Assembly: GCA_040388625.1 (NCBI GenBank)
Contig: JAZKBK010000004.1
Location: forward strand, 496,001-560,000
From: Gemmatimonadota bacterium
GTDB lineage: Bacteria > Gemmatimonadota > Gemmatimonadetes > Gemmatimonadales > Gemmatimonadaceae
DNA: 64,000 nucleotides
Direction: 5' to 3'
Every line of letters starts with the position of its first letter. Within the stretch, counting starts at the first letter, position 1. The notes below the pieces were generated by a model. That model was not told the origin of the DNA. It saw only the letters and a list, made by a program, of their open reading frames with translations, and did not search any database. Shown here in pieces: positions 46,711 through 56,099 of the stretch. The position numbers and the translations under genes are program-made.

Positions 46711-48753
46711 CTAGGGTGTCAGCGAGTTGTACAGCGCCGCCACGTCGAAGCCAGCCGGATCGATTTCGTAATATCTGTTATCCGTGTACCGCCCTGTCGT
46801 CGGGAAGTAGGGTGGCGGATTGTACAGCGCGCACTTGTCGTAGCTGTAACGCTTCGCGAAACCCGTTCCGTCGGAAAGCCCGACAGCGCCGCGTTGCTTC
46901 TGGATTATTCCGCCCGTGAGATAGAGACATCCACGGCCGTTGTTGGTTCCTTCACAATCGTTCGCGTTGTTCGGTCCAGAACTGTAATTCTCGGCGCCGA
47001 ACGCAGTGTTGAGCGCCATCATGACACCCTGTACGAACACGTCCTTTGTATCGTCCATGTTCTTGTAGCCAACGCCGTAAACGTTCAACGGATCCTGCTC
47101 TGCATTGTCGGCGACCAGAATGTCGTTGCCGGAGATAATTCCGAGCATGTCCGCCGTGCAGTTGTTGAGCGACGGATCCGTCACGTATTTCGTATCGCGC
47201 AGAATGGCGACGTTACCGGTCGCGTACAGCGTGACGCGCCCACGAAGCGTGCCGCTGATTCCGGTAGTCCCAGCGACGTAGATCACGCCCTTCGTGCCGG
47301 GATTGAGCCCACGGTAGAGCGGGTACAGATACTGTGCCTCCGCCGGGTACAAGGCCGTCAGCTGAGGAGCGACGGCGCCTGTGTAGGGTTTCCAGTAACC
47401 CATCGGGTTGGTCGTCACTCCCGCATAGAACGTCGTACTATCACCGGCAACTTTCTGAACGAGAGCGAGGAGTTGTGCTGTCGTCATCGTGTTCACGCCC
47501 GCCGTGTCGACCTTGAACTGTGGGTCGTACCGGTAGCTCGCCGCGTGCAGATTCGGATCACCGCCCAGATAGCACCGCGCAGTCGGCTGCGACAGCACGG
47601 CCTTCTCACGGGTCGATGCAGTGGTGCTGGTCAGCGACGCAATCGATGGGCCTGTGTAGCCGCCGCCGGAATATCTTCCCGATGCCGTAAGTGCCCGTGA
47701 GAACCATTTCGCGGTGTCTTCTGAAATCGGCACGAATGCCGGACGAGCGGATGAGCCGAGAGCGGTACCTGCGGTCGTAAAGATGTAAGTCGCGCCGCAG
47801 TTGGCCTCGGTCGAGTCTCCACGCACCCATGGCGCGGTCTTGCCGTAGTAAACCCGGAAAAATCCGTCGTCAGCGCCGTTGATCGGCAATCCGGCGACTC
47901 CGCCGGTTCCGCCGTTGTACGGGCGCGCGACGAACTCGATACGCATCAGCGTCTTGTCGACCGTGTTGGAGTTGGGCGCAGTGAAGTTGAAGCCACCCGA
48001 CGATGCATATCCCGAAAGCGAGCTGAGCGCCGTGTTGTTGGGAAGCGCGATCGGTTTCTGGTTGGCAGAATAACCCACATCGAACGTTCCGTAGCCGGCG
48101 CCAAGTACTGCACCAGCCGTTCCTACTGTACCGTGAAAACGCGCGCCGCCGGACCCGATGTTGAGATTGTCATTGGACCAGACGGGGCCCCACAGTTGAT
48201 CGTTGTTGTTGAAATAGATTATGGAGCCGTTGTTCGTTTCCTGGTTGGACCAGTAGGCAAACTTCGCGAAGCTCTCTTGTGCGAGCTCGAGTCGGCGCAC
48301 AACCTGCGCACCACTCTGATTCTTCGCGACCGCCACGACGCTCACGAACCGTCCAAACTGCCCGGTATTCGAGCTGGTCGGTCCCAGATACATGCTCACC
48401 GTAATTCCCGGGACAACCTTGCCGTCCGCGCCAAGTATTGTCGCATTGCTGGTGACAGTGGTGTAGCCCGAGTCCGGCGCAGCGTACGGGTCGAAATTAA
48501 GAGTGCTCTTCCCCATCGCGAGCACTGCCTCGGCAGCGTAACGCAAGTCACGCTCCTGATCGTACGAGTTCGCGAGTATCTGTTCGTTGCCGCCGAGGTA
48601 GATCGCCGACGTCGCGAGGCTCGCCAGCGACAGCGTGAGCACGAGTGTCAATATCAACGCGGAGCCGCGGCGCTCGACGCCGGGTCTCATCGTGCGCCTA
48701 CTCTTCCACGCGCGGTACTTGACCGCTATTTGCGTAAGGTGCTTGGCGTACAT
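46711..48753 (-). CDS. PilX-like type IV pilus assembly protein, unusually long
   Basis: The 680-residue product has a PilX-like N-terminus (RRGSALILTLVLTLSLASLATSAIYL) followed by a long extracellular part rich in Gly, Asn, Ser and Thr. GGGGGAAG precedes ATG 48753; ATG 48690 is an alternative. PilX minor pilins are usually 150-250 residues, so about 450 residues are additional and may form an adhesin head. It follows PilW by 11 nt and ends the operon, before a strong terminator. Confidence 0.75.
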   Translation of the reverse strand: MYAKHLTQIAVKYRAWKSRRTMRPGVERRGSALILTLVLTLSLASLATSAIYLGGNEQILANSYDQERDLRYAAEAVLAMGKSTLNFDPYAAPDSGYTTVTSNATILGADGKVVPGITVSMYLGPTSSNTGQFGRFVSVVAVAKNQSGAQVVRRLELAQESFAKFAYWSNQETNNGSIIYFNNNDQLWGPVWSNDNLNIGSGGARFHGTVGTAGAVLGAGYGTFDVGYSANQKPIALPNNTALSSLSGYASSGGFNFTAPNSNTVDKTLMRIEFVARPYNGGTGGVAGLPINGADDGFFRVYYGKTAPWVRGDSTEANCGATYIFTTAGTALGSSARPAFVPISEDTAKWFSRALTASGRYSGGGYTGPSIASLTSTTASTREKAVLSQPTARCYLGGDPNLHAASYRYDPQFKVDTAGVNTMTTAQLLALVQKVAGDSTTFYAGVTTNPMGYWKPYTGAVAPQLTALYPAEAQYLYPLYRGLNPGTKGVIYVAGTTGISGTLRGRVTLYATGNVAILRDTKYVTDPSLNNCTADMLGIISGNDILVADNAEQDPLNVYGVGYKNMDDTKDVFVQGVMMALNTAFGAENYSSGPNNANDCEGTNNGRGCLYLTGGIIQKQRGAVGLSDGTGFAKRYSYDKCALYNPPPYFPTTGRYTDNRYYEIDPAGFDVAALYNSLTP

Positions 48754-48764
48754 TCTTCCCCCGA

Positions 48765-49949
48765 TTATGGAACAGTTACCTGATTACTCGCCGCAATTGG
48801 AGAGAACTGGCCGCCGCAATCTTCAGCAGCCACTCCGTAGACCCACGTGTTGGTACTCGACACCTGCGTGTCTGTGAACGTGTAGGTCGGCTGTCCAGCT
48901 GGTATCGAGGCGAGCGGATCTGCAAACACGTCGCCTACCAGGCGTCGATAGATGACGTACTTCTCCACATCCTTCTCGCCACCGCCGTCATCTGTCGCAC
49001 GACCCCAGCTCAGTACTACCTGATTGGATGTTGGCGCGACAGCAGTCACTGACTGCCCAAAGACCGGCGCGTCGCCGCATGTCGCGTGATTCAACAGACC
49101 GGCATTGAGCAACCGGATCGATGCATCCGCCGGCCGTTGAGTCTTGGTTCCGTCGCGCTCGATGAAGCTGCCAATCAAATGAACCTTCACAAAGCGAATC
49201 TCGTCGGTGAGGGCCGATGATCCGGTGTCCGCCGGCGACCCGTGTATGGGAACGTGAATCGCCGGCAGCGACGACGCCGGAACGTCGACGACGGCACCAG
49301 CAGCGTTGATTATCTGATACGTAAACGGAGGCGTGAGGGGATCGAGTATCATCCCGCGCGCCAGCGTGTCGATCGGCATCGCGTTCACGCGCCGAAACAG
49401 CGCGTACCGGCCGCTCGAACCCGGACTGTTGTCCGGTGCGACCCAGAAGGAAATGGTTTCCGCAGCGCTCGGCGGTCCGCCACGAAAGTACGACGTCGTC
49501 GGCCACACGGTCGACGAGACCGGTAGCGTGATCTGATGCGCCGGCGTCATGCTCATCGTCGAGCCGGCCGGAAGATCGGGATCGTAGTACACCGCGCCGA
49601 ACGCGCCGCCTTCGGCTGCCGTATCGCGCGCCGCATAGTCGGCGTCGAACGTCACGGCGAATGGATCGGCCTGCACGAGCAGCGGTTGCTGATCGGAAAC
49701 CCCGGCACCGGCAACGCGTATTTGCCGCTCCATCGTCGAGATGGCAAAGCGCACGTTCTGCTGAGCGTCGGATCGTCCAGCGGTGCTGCCCATTGCCTGC
49801 ACCTGTGAGCGGAAGAGCGGAACGGCCATAGCGAACACCAACAGCAGAATGGTGATCGACAGCATGACTTCAAGCAGCGTGAATCCGCTGCGCCTCCGTC
49901 CCGCACGGTGAGCCGCGCTCGAGCTCGCGGCGAAGGTCATCACATTCAT
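48765..49949 (-). CDS. PilW-like minor pilin with C-terminal fibronectin III domain
   Basis: The 394-residue protein has the prepilin cleavage/methylation motif GFTLLEVMLS followed by the hydrophobic helix ITILLLVFAMAVPLF, typical of type IV pilins cut by PilD. The middle is PilW-like. The C-terminus (VVLSWGRATDDGGGEKDVEKYVIYRR as strands; APTSNQ start) reads as a fibronectin type III domain, suggesting adhesion. It starts 1 nt after the PilV stop. Confidence 0.85.
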   Translation of the reverse strand: MNVMTFAASSSAAHRAGRRRSGFTLLEVMLSITILLLVFAMAVPLFRSQVQAMGSTAGRSDAQQNVRFAISTMERQIRVAGAGVSDQQPLLVQADPFAVTFDADYAARDTAAEGGAFGAVYYDPDLPAGSTMSMTPAHQITLPVSSTVWPTTSYFRGGPPSAAETISFWVAPDNSPGSSGRYALFRRVNAMPIDTLARGMILDPLTPPFTYQIINAAGAVVDVPASSLPAIHVPIHGSPADTGSSALTDEIRFVKVHLIGSFIERDGTKTQRPADASIRLLNAGLLNHATCGDAPVFGQSVTAVAPTSNQVVLSWGRATDDGGGEKDVEKYVIYRRLVGDVFADPLASIPAGQPTYTFTDTQVSSTNTWVYGVAAEDCGGQFSPIAASNQVTVP

Positions 49950-49950
49950 G

Positions 49951-50340
49951 TCAGAACGCGGCTATCATCGTCGTACGCTTGATCGGCGTGCCGAGTCTGG
50001 GATTGGAGACGGTTACGGTAATCGTCTTGTAGTCGTAGAGATCGCTCGACCCGCCACCCGTGTGCGTGACCTGCGTCTTCCGCGTGTAGCCGACATATGG
50101 TGTCGCGAGTGCCACGGTACCAGGATAGAGCGTGTCGATCGCAGTGTAACGCGGCGCGTTCTTGATTTCTTCGAGCCGTTGGGAGGCGAGCTCATTCGCG
50201 GTGTTCTTGACGTCGCTGACGGCGGCGATGCGCGCGAATTTGCCCATGAAGCTCGCAATGCTGAGCATCGCGGTGGCGAGAATCGTCACTGCGATCATGA
50301 CTTCGACCAGCGTCATTCCCTTTCGTACGCCCTTGATCAT
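49951..50340 (-). CDS. PilV-like minor pilin
   Basis: The 129-residue protein has the prepilin motif KGMTLVEVMIAV and the helix TILATAMLSIASFMG with the usual Glu at +5 of the mature protein. It is PilV/PilI-like in length. The start overlaps the GspH-like gene's end by 4 nt and its end is 1 nt before the PilW start, so the set is one operon. Confidence 0.88.
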   Translation of the reverse strand: MIKGVRKGMTLVEVMIAVTILATAMLSIASFMGKFARIAAVSDVKNTANELASQRLEEIKNAPRYTAIDTLYPGTVALATPYVGYTRKTQVTHTGGGSSDLYDYKTITVTVSNPRLGTPIKRTTMIAAF

Positions 50341-50897
50341 AGTCCCGCTCCTATCCAGGTGCTCCCGTTGTAGCGGTACGACTGCACGCGCCCCGTTGCC
50401 TGTCGAACGTGAATCGCGCGCATGTCCGACTTGTTGATTCGATAAGACGACAGATACAGCTCCAGCTCACTGCTCACCGCACCGTCACGATGGTAGTAGA
50501 CGGTCGGGTAGTTGTCACGACTGGCAAGGCTGCTGCCGACCACGGATGCACTGGCGCTGAGCTGCACTCCAGCGGGTGGTAGAATGAAACGAGTCCCATC
50601 CTCGAGTTGCGTCCAGCGAACGGTCTCTCCGGGGTCAACCTGATGATTGTCGTTTGCGTCGTAAACCACGCGTATGCGTCGCCCGGTTGTATCGAAGCTG
50701 ACCATGACGTCGGTCTGACGCACGATCGCGACTCGCTGGGCCTGCTGAAGCGCGATCTGCACCGTACGCATGCCCGTATCCGCGTCGAATTGTGCGGCCT
50801 TGAGGCGTGGCAAAGCGAGTGCGGCCAGAATGCCCACGATGGACACCACGATCAACATCTCGATTAGCGTGAATCCCGCGCGAACGGTTTTCGCCAT
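50337..50897 (-). CDS. GspH/FimT-type pseudopilin
   Basis: The 186-residue protein has the prepilin motif GFTLIEMLIVVSIVGILAALALP (shown as its conserved start GFTLIEMLI with Glu5) followed by a GspH/FimT-like beta domain (TVQIALQQAQRVAIVRQ). FimT is a minor pilin linked to DNA uptake in some bacteria; GspH is its type II secretion counterpart. The PilV/PilW/PilX neighbours favour type IV pili. It is the first gene of the operon, divergent from an AraC-type gene. Confidence 0.88.
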   Translation of the reverse strand: MAKTVRAGFTLIEMLIVVSIVGILAALALPRLKAAQFDADTGMRTVQIALQQAQRVAIVRQTDVMVSFDTTGRRIRVVYDANDNHQVDPGETVRWTQLEDGTRFILPPAGVQLSASASVVGSSLASRDNYPTVYYHRDGAVSSELELYLSSYRINKSDMRAIHVRQATGRVQSYRYNGSTWIGAGL

Positions 50898-50960
50898 ACT
50901 GAGAAGGTAGGGTTATGAGGTCGCGTGAGTCGTCACGCTGCCGGACGGTCTTGTCACTAA

Positions 50961-51800
50961 ATGCGAGTATCGGCGTCCATAGTGACAACCAAAGCATCTG
51001 AAAACATCTACGTGAGCGTCATCGTCACTCTGACGAGCCATCCAGGGCGCCTTGCCCGGATCAGGTCCGCCGCGCGCGACAGCCACACGGTTATCGCCTG
51101 CGACAGCTGGGAACAGATTTTTTCCACATGCCGTGACCGGATGGTTCACGCCGCGGTTCTGGACCTCGAAATAGCAGCATCGCCGAGCTTCGACCCCATC
51201 CGCCGGTTCAAACGCATGAATCCGACGGTTGCGCTCATCGGATACACGACTTGCACCCTTGAAAGGGTACATCACATTTTTGACGCAGGACGCTACGGCT
51301 TCGAGGCCCTCGTCATCGCCGACATCGACGACGGGCCGTCGGCATTCTCACGCGCAATCGAGAGAGCCTCGGCGCGGGGTGTCGCGGGAATGGTGAGGAA
51401 CAACCTGGCGCCAGCCGTCGATCCGATGGCCACGGACGCCTTGCTGACAGCGATCACCAGAGCCCATGAGCGACTAACGCCGGCGAGCCTGGCGCAGGAA
51501 ATGGGGGTGGGCGGCCGACGACTCTCGCGCGCACTCGCCGCATCGGGATATCCGTCGGCGCACAAGCTCATCATGTGGGGAAGGCTCATCGTTGCGGCGG
51601 CGCTCATGGACGGAACGCGCCACAGCAGCGACCGGATCGCGCTCACCTTGCGCTTTCCATCGGGCAGCGCGTTCCGCAACAACTGTCGGCGTTACCTGGG
51701 AGCCACCCCGTCGGAAATCCGTGCGCGCGGCGGTGCGACTCTGGTTTTCAGCCTGCTGCGCGATGGAATTGCGGCGAACCGTCGGTCTTCGGACCTGTAG
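50961..51800 (+). CDS. AraC-type regulator with REC-like N-terminal domain
   Basis: The 279-residue protein has an N-terminal receiver-like fold (VIACDSWEQIFSTC, AAVLDLEI, NPTVALIGYTT) in which the acceptor-like Asp is in VLDLE but other phosphorylation residues are not conserved. It ends with an AraC helix-turn-helix pair (PASLAQEMGVGGRRLSRAL, FPSGSAFRNNCRRYLGATP). It probably binds DNA directly. It is divergent from the pilin operon (64 nt between starts) and may control it. The ATG 50961 lacks a clear ribosome site; GTG 51012 is an alternative. Confidence 0.75.
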   Translation: MRVSASIVTTKASENIYVSVIVTLTSHPGRLARIRSAARDSHTVIACDSWEQIFSTCRDRMVHAAVLDLEIAASPSFDPIRRFKRMNPTVALIGYTTCTLERVHHIFDAGRYGFEALVIADIDDGPSAFSRAIERASARGVAGMVRNNLAPAVDPMATDALLTAITRAHERLTPASLAQEMGVGGRRLSRALAASGYPSAHKLIMWGRLIVAAALMDGTRHSSDRIALTLRFPSGSAFRNNCRRYLGATPSEIRARGGATLVFSLLRDGIAANRRSSDL

Positions 51801-51896
51801 CAGCCCGACGTCCCGCAGAGGCTCATCCGCCCCCGATATGGCGGCGCCAACAGTTTTCAGTTTACAAGCGTGAGTCCGTTCATACTTTAGTTGGTG

Positions 51897-52517
51897 ATGC
51901 TATACATAGGCTTGACTGGCAACATTGCCAGCGGAAAGTCCGAGGTTGCGGCCCGATTCGCGCGGCACGGGGCGACCATAGTGGACGCGGACGTTCTGGC
52001 TCGTGACGCGGTCGCGGTTGGTTCGCCGGCGTTCGAGCGCGTCGTCGCTCGTTGGGGCAAGGGAATTCTGGCGCCTGATGGAACGCTCGACCGGGAGGCA
52101 TTGAGGCATACCGTCTTCGCCGACCCGGCCCAGCTGGAAGAGTTGAACGCGATAGTCCATCCCGGCGTCAACAAGCTGCGCCGGAAGATGGTGGCCGAGG
52201 CGCGAAAGCGCGGCGACGCGGTGCTTATCTATGTGGTGCCGCTGTTGTTCGAGCGACGGCTTGCAGGCGAGTTCGATCAGATCATCCTGGTCGATGCGCC
52301 ACAGGTCCTGCGGTTGAAGCGGCTCGTGGAGCTGCGCGGGATATCACCCGAAGACGCCGCCAATATGATCTCCGCTCAGATGCCCGCCGAGCTCAAGCGG
52401 GCGCGCGCGAACTTCGTAATCGAGAATGATGGTTCGCTCGAGCAGCTGGACGAGCAAGTGATGGACGTGTGGTCGCGGTTGACAGCCTCCGGCGCCCGGC
52501 CTAGCTTGGCGGTCTGA
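51897..52517 (+). CDS. coaE: Dephospho-CoA kinase
   Basis: CoaE performs the last step of coenzyme A synthesis, phosphorylating dephospho-CoA. The 206-residue protein has the P-loop GLTGNIASGKSE at about 5-16, DADVLARDAV, the HP segment in NAIVHPGV and the YVVPLLFE loop. In-frame TTG 51891 and GTG 51894 precede the ATG at 51897. A TTTACA/TACTTT pair (51861-51866 and 51883-51888, 16-nt spacer) puts the transcript start near the codon itself, so it may be leaderless. Confidence 0.94.
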   Translation: MLYIGLTGNIASGKSEVAARFARHGATIVDADVLARDAVAVGSPAFERVVARWGKGILAPDGTLDREALRHTVFADPAQLEELNAIVHPGVNKLRRKMVAEARKRGDAVLIYVVPLLFERRLAGEFDQIILVDAPQVLRLKRLVELRGISPEDAANMISAQMPAELKRARANFVIENDGSLEQLDEQVMDVWSRLTASGARPSLAV

Positions 52518-52569
52518 GCGGCGCGCGGCGCCGTTCCCCCCATTACGCTCCATATCGAGGCATTGACGC

Positions 52570-52953
52570 GTGGCCAACGTTCCCGGCGACCTGCTTTACA
52601 CGGCTGAGCATGAATACATTCGCGATCGCGGCGACGGCATCGTCGAGGTCGGCATCACCGACTACGCTCAGGGCGAGCTCGGCGACGTCGTTTATCTCGA
52701 GCTGCCGAAGGTTGGTACGTCCTTCGCCAGGCATGACGTGTTCGGGACGATCGAGGCGGTGAAGGCTGTTTCGGAGCTGTTCGCCCCGCTGGCTGGTGAG
52801 GTCACGGAAGTGAATACCAGGCTGGATGGCGAGCCGGCGATCGTGAATAGCGATCCCTTCGGCGAGGGCTGGATGATCCGGTTGAAGGTCAAGGATCCGG
52901 ACGAGATGGCTACGCTGCTAAAGCCTGACGCCTACAGCTCGCAGATAGGCTGA
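52570..52953 (+). CDS. gcvH: Glycine cleavage system H protein
   Basis: GcvH is the lipoylated carrier of the glycine cleavage system, moving the aminomethyl group between P, T and L proteins. The 127-residue protein has the lipoylation site K65 in FGTIEAVKAVSEL and the EGWMIRLKV C-terminus. The start is GTG 52570. It is convergent with gcvP, with a terminator between the two. No gcvT is seen in the window. Confidence 0.96.
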   Translation: MANVPGDLLYTAEHEYIRDRGDGIVEVGITDYAQGELGDVVYLELPKVGTSFARHDVFGTIEAVKAVSELFAPLAGEVTEVNTRLDGEPAIVNSDPFGEGWMIRLKVKDPDEMATLLKPDAYSSQIG

Positions 52954-52960
52954 ACTGAAG

Positions 52961-52992
52961 GTCGTCGTCCCCGCGAAAGCAGGGACGACGAC
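52961..52992. terminator. Bidirectional terminator between gcvH and gcvP
   Basis: Two 11-nt arms, GTCGTCGTCCC (52961-52971) and GGGACGACGAC (52982-52992), form a perfect stem with a 10-nt loop. It lies 8 nt after the gcvH stop and 17 nt beyond the gcvP stop on the other strand. No strong T tract is present. Confidence 0.6.
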
Positions 52993-53009
52993 ACTCGCCA
53001 CGATCGGAC

Positions 53010-55898
53010 TCAGCTCACGTACGAATCCGTCGGCGGGCAGGAACAGATGAGATTGCGATCGCCGTAGGCCGACTCGATGCGCGCGGTAGCAGGCCAGAAC
53101 TTGGATTCCCGCACCCACGGTGCGGGATAGGCTGCCTGGCTGCGGGGATACGGATGGGTCCACTCGTCGGCCGTGATGCGCGCGGCGGTGTGTGGGGCGT
53201 TCTTCAATAGATTGTCGGCGCGATCAGCCGTGCCGGTCTCGATCGCTCGAATTTCCTCACGAATCGCGATCATTGCGTCGCAGAAGCGATCCAGCTCGGC
53301 TTTGGACTCGCTCTCAGTTGGCTCGATCATCATCGTGCCGGCAACTGGGAACGAGACCGTAGGCGCGTGGAAGCCGTAGTCCATCAACCGCTTTGCAATG
53401 TCCTCGACGTCGACGCCGCTCGTCGCCTTCACGACACGCGTGTCGATGATGCACTCGTGCGCGACGGTGCCGTTCTGTCCGCGGTACAGCACGGGGTAGT
53501 GTGGCTCGAGCCGCTTCGCCATGTAGTTGGCATTCAATATTGCAATCTTGGTCGCCTCGACGAGTCCATCCGGGCCCATCATGCGGATGTACGCATACGA
53601 TATGGGCAAAATGCTGGCGCTTCCCCACGGCGCTTCGGAAACCGCTCCAACAGTCTCGCGGCCGGGTTGATCGATGACCGGATGACCGGGCAGGAATGGT
53701 GCGAGATGCGACGCTACACAGATGGGACCCATGCCAGGTCCGCCGCCGCCGTGCGGAATGCAGAAGGTCTTGTGCAGGTTGAGGTGGCAGACGTCGGCGC
53801 CGACGTCGCCCGGACGGCACAGGCCGACCATCGCGTTCATATTGGCGCCATCCATGTAAACCTGGCCACCGTTCGCATGAATGATCGCGCAGATGTCCGA
53901 AATCGTCTCTTCGAAAACACCGTGCGTCGACGGATACGTGACCATGAGCGCAGCGAGATCGGCGCGGTGTGCTTCCGCCTTGTCGCGCAGATCGGCGACG
54001 TCGATGTTGCCGGACGGATCGGTCTTCACCACGACGACCGTCATGCCGGCCATCACCGCACTCGCCGGATTGGTGCCATGCGCAGATTGAGGAATGAGGC
54101 AGATCTTTCGATGTGCTTCGCCGCGTGACTCGTGGTAACCCGCAATGGCGAGCAGTCCCGAGTATTCGCCCTGCGATCCGGCGTTGGGCTCCAGCGATAC
54201 GGCGGTGAAGCCGGTGATCTCGGCAAGATCGGCTTCGAGCTCGCGGAACAGCTGCGCGTAGCCAGCAGTCTGATCCACCGGCGCAAAGGGATGGATCTTG
54301 TTGAACAGCGGCCACGTGATGGGCATCATCTCCGCGGTCGCGTTGAGTTTCATGGTGCAGGAGCCGAGCGGAATCATCGAATGCACGAGCGAAAGATCGC
54401 GCGCCTGCAGGCGATAGATGTAGCGCAGAAGCTCGGTCTCGGAGTGGTACTTATTGAATACCGGATGCGTGAGGAATGCCGATGTGCGACGGAAGCGCTC
54501 ATCGTAGCGCGGATCGGAAGCAGCCAGCAGTTCGTCGAAGTTGGTGTCGGTCGCGGAGGAACCGCTGAGCAGCTTGAGAATATCCACCACGTCGGCCAGA
54601 CTCGTAGTCTCATCCAGCGAGATGCCTATTTCGTTATCACCGAGACGGCGAAAGTTGATGCGCGATTCGACAGCGCGCGTCATCACGTCCTGGACCTTCC
54701 CTGCACCGAGGTCGACGCGAAGCGTGTCGAAGTAGTCTTCGTGCACGATGCGCAAGCCGAGTCTACGAATTCCTTCCGCGAGTGCGGCCGTGAGCTGGTG
54801 GACGCGTTTGGCAATGCGCTCGAGTCCCTCCGGACCGTGATACACCGCGTACATGCTTGCGACGACTGCTAGCAGGACCTGCGCAGTGCAGATGTTGCTG
54901 GTTGCCTTCTCGCGGCGAATGTGTTGCTCGCGTGTCTGCAACGCCATGCGAAGTGCGGGCGCTCCGTCCGCGTCGCGCGAAACGCCGATGATGCGACCTG
55001 GGATCTGGCGCTTGTACTCGTCGCGTGTCGCGAGGAAGCCGGCGTGGGGACCGCCGTAGCCGAGCGGAACGCCGAATCGCTGGGTGTTGCCCACGACGAT
55101 GTCGGCACCCCACTCTCCTGGCGGCGACAGCAGCACCAGGCTGAGCAGGTCGGCGGCGACGGTTACGAGCGCATCGTGCGCGTGAGCGTCGTCACAGATC
55201 GACGAATAGTCGCGGATGGCCCCGTCCGTGGCCGGGTACTGTACGAGTGCGCCGAACACCTGTGGACCGAACTCGAACTTGTCATACGGAAGGACGTGTA
55301 CCGTGAGGCCGCGAGCCGCTGCGCGGGTCTGGACCACGCTGATGGTTTGCGGATGGCAGTCGTCCGCAACGAGGAATACCTCCTTCCCTCCCTTGCCGGC
55401 GAGGGCATGGGCGAGCCCCATCGCCTCGGCAGCCGCGGTGGACTCATCGAGCAACGAGGCGTTGGCAATGGGGAGTCCGGTCAGGTCAGCCACCATGGTC
55501 TGGAAGTTCAGCAAGGCTTCCAGGCGCCCCTGGGCAATTTCGGCCTGATATGGCGTGTAGGCAGTGTACCAGGCTGGGCTTTCTACGATGTTGCGCTGGA
55601 TGACCGGCGGAGTGACGCAGTCCGAGAAGCCCATGCCGATGTACGACCTGAAGAGCTTGTTGCGGGCGGCGATGCATCGGAGCAGCGCCAGCGTTTCCGC
55701 TTCGGTCCTGGCCGCCGGGATCGAGAGCTGGCTCCGGAACCTGATTCGCTCTGGAACGGTCGCATCTATCAGGGAGTCGAGGCTGTCGTAGCCGAGTGTG
55801 GAGAGCATCTCGGATACTTCGGCCGGCGTCGGGCCGATGTGGCGGGGTGCAAATTGATCAGCGCTTTCGAGCGCGGAGGGAGCCTGAACGGAAGCCAT
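53010..55898 (-). CDS. gcvP: Glycine dehydrogenase (decarboxylating), P protein
   Basis: GcvP decarboxylates glycine and transfers the aminomethyl group to lipoyl-GcvH. The 962-residue single-chain enzyme has the two homologous halves of the P protein. Visible motifs include [26 protein letters not shown], and the Schiff-base lysine in [18 protein letters not shown]. Length is normal for the fused bacterial type. It is convergent with gcvH rather than behind it. Confidence 0.97.
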   Translation of the reverse strand: MASVQAPSALESADQFAPRHIGPTPAEVSEMLSTLGYDSLDSLIDATVPERIRFRSQLSIPAARTEAETLALLRCIAARNKLFRSYIGMGFSDCVTPPVIQRNIVESPAWYTAYTPYQAEIAQGRLEALLNFQTMVADLTGLPIANASLLDESTAAAEAMGLAHALAGKGGKEVFLVADDCHPQTISVVQTRAAARGLTVHVLPYDKFEFGPQVFGALVQYPATDGAIRDYSSICDDAHAHDALVTVAADLLSLVLLSPPGEWGADIVVGNTQRFGVPLGYGGPHAGFLATRDEYKRQIPGRIIGVSRDADGAPALRMALQTREQHIRREKATSNICTAQVLLAVVASMYAVYHGPEGLERIAKRVHQLTAALAEGIRRLGLRIVHEDYFDTLRVDLGAGKVQDVMTRAVESRINFRRLGDNEIGISLDETTSLADVVDILKLLSGSSATDTNFDELLAASDPRYDERFRRTSAFLTHPVFNKYHSETELLRYIYRLQARDLSLVHSMIPLGSCTMKLNATAEMMPITWPLFNKIHPFAPVDQTAGYAQLFRELEADLAEITGFTAVSLEPNAGSQGEYSGLLAIAGYHESRGEAHRKICLIPQSAHGTNPASAVMAGMTVVVVKTDPSGNIDVADLRDKAEAHRADLAALMVTYPSTHGVFEETISDICAIIHANGGQVYMDGANMNAMVGLCRPGDVGADVCHLNLHKTFCIPHGGGGPGMGPICVASHLAPFLPGHPVIDQPGRETVGAVSEAPWGSASILPISYAYIRMMGPDGLVEATKIAILNANYMAKRLEPHYPVLYRGQNGTVAHECIIDTRVVKATSGVDVEDIAKRLMDYGFHAPTVSFPVAGTMMIEPTESESKAELDRFCDAMIAIREEIRAIETGTADRADNLLKNAPHTAARITADEWTHPYPRSQAAYPAPWVRESKFWPATARIESAYGDRNLICSCPPTDSYVS

Positions 55899-56099
55899 CT
55901 ATCGAGAGATTGGATTGTGCGGCGACGGCGGCATTGGGCGCCGAGGAGGGCTCTCTGCGAGAGCGCCTTCAGCCCGTAAATTTAATCGTCTGTAGCAGGC
56001 CGTATTCGAGGGTGAATCTTGTGCGGCTGGCGGAATGGCGCGATGATGTAGCGCTGACGATACTCATCGAGGACAACCCAGACGCGATCATATCACTCG
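55899..56099. other. Divergent promoter region of gcvP and the peptide transporter
   Basis: This 201-nt gap lies between gcvP (minus) and the solute-binding protein gene (plus). It has an inverted repeat, GCTCTC at 55952-55957 and GAGAGC at 55961-55966, that would fold in the gcvP leader. I compared it with the glycine riboswitch consensus and did not find the conserved core. An AT-rich stretch near 55976-55985 could hold promoter elements. Nothing else is recognisable. Confidence 0.35.

Noticed and set aside
55899-56099. A glycine riboswitch in the gcvP leader
   Set aside because: The region has an inverted repeat and GGCGCC-type sequence, but the conserved aptamer core is not present in the right orientation and order.
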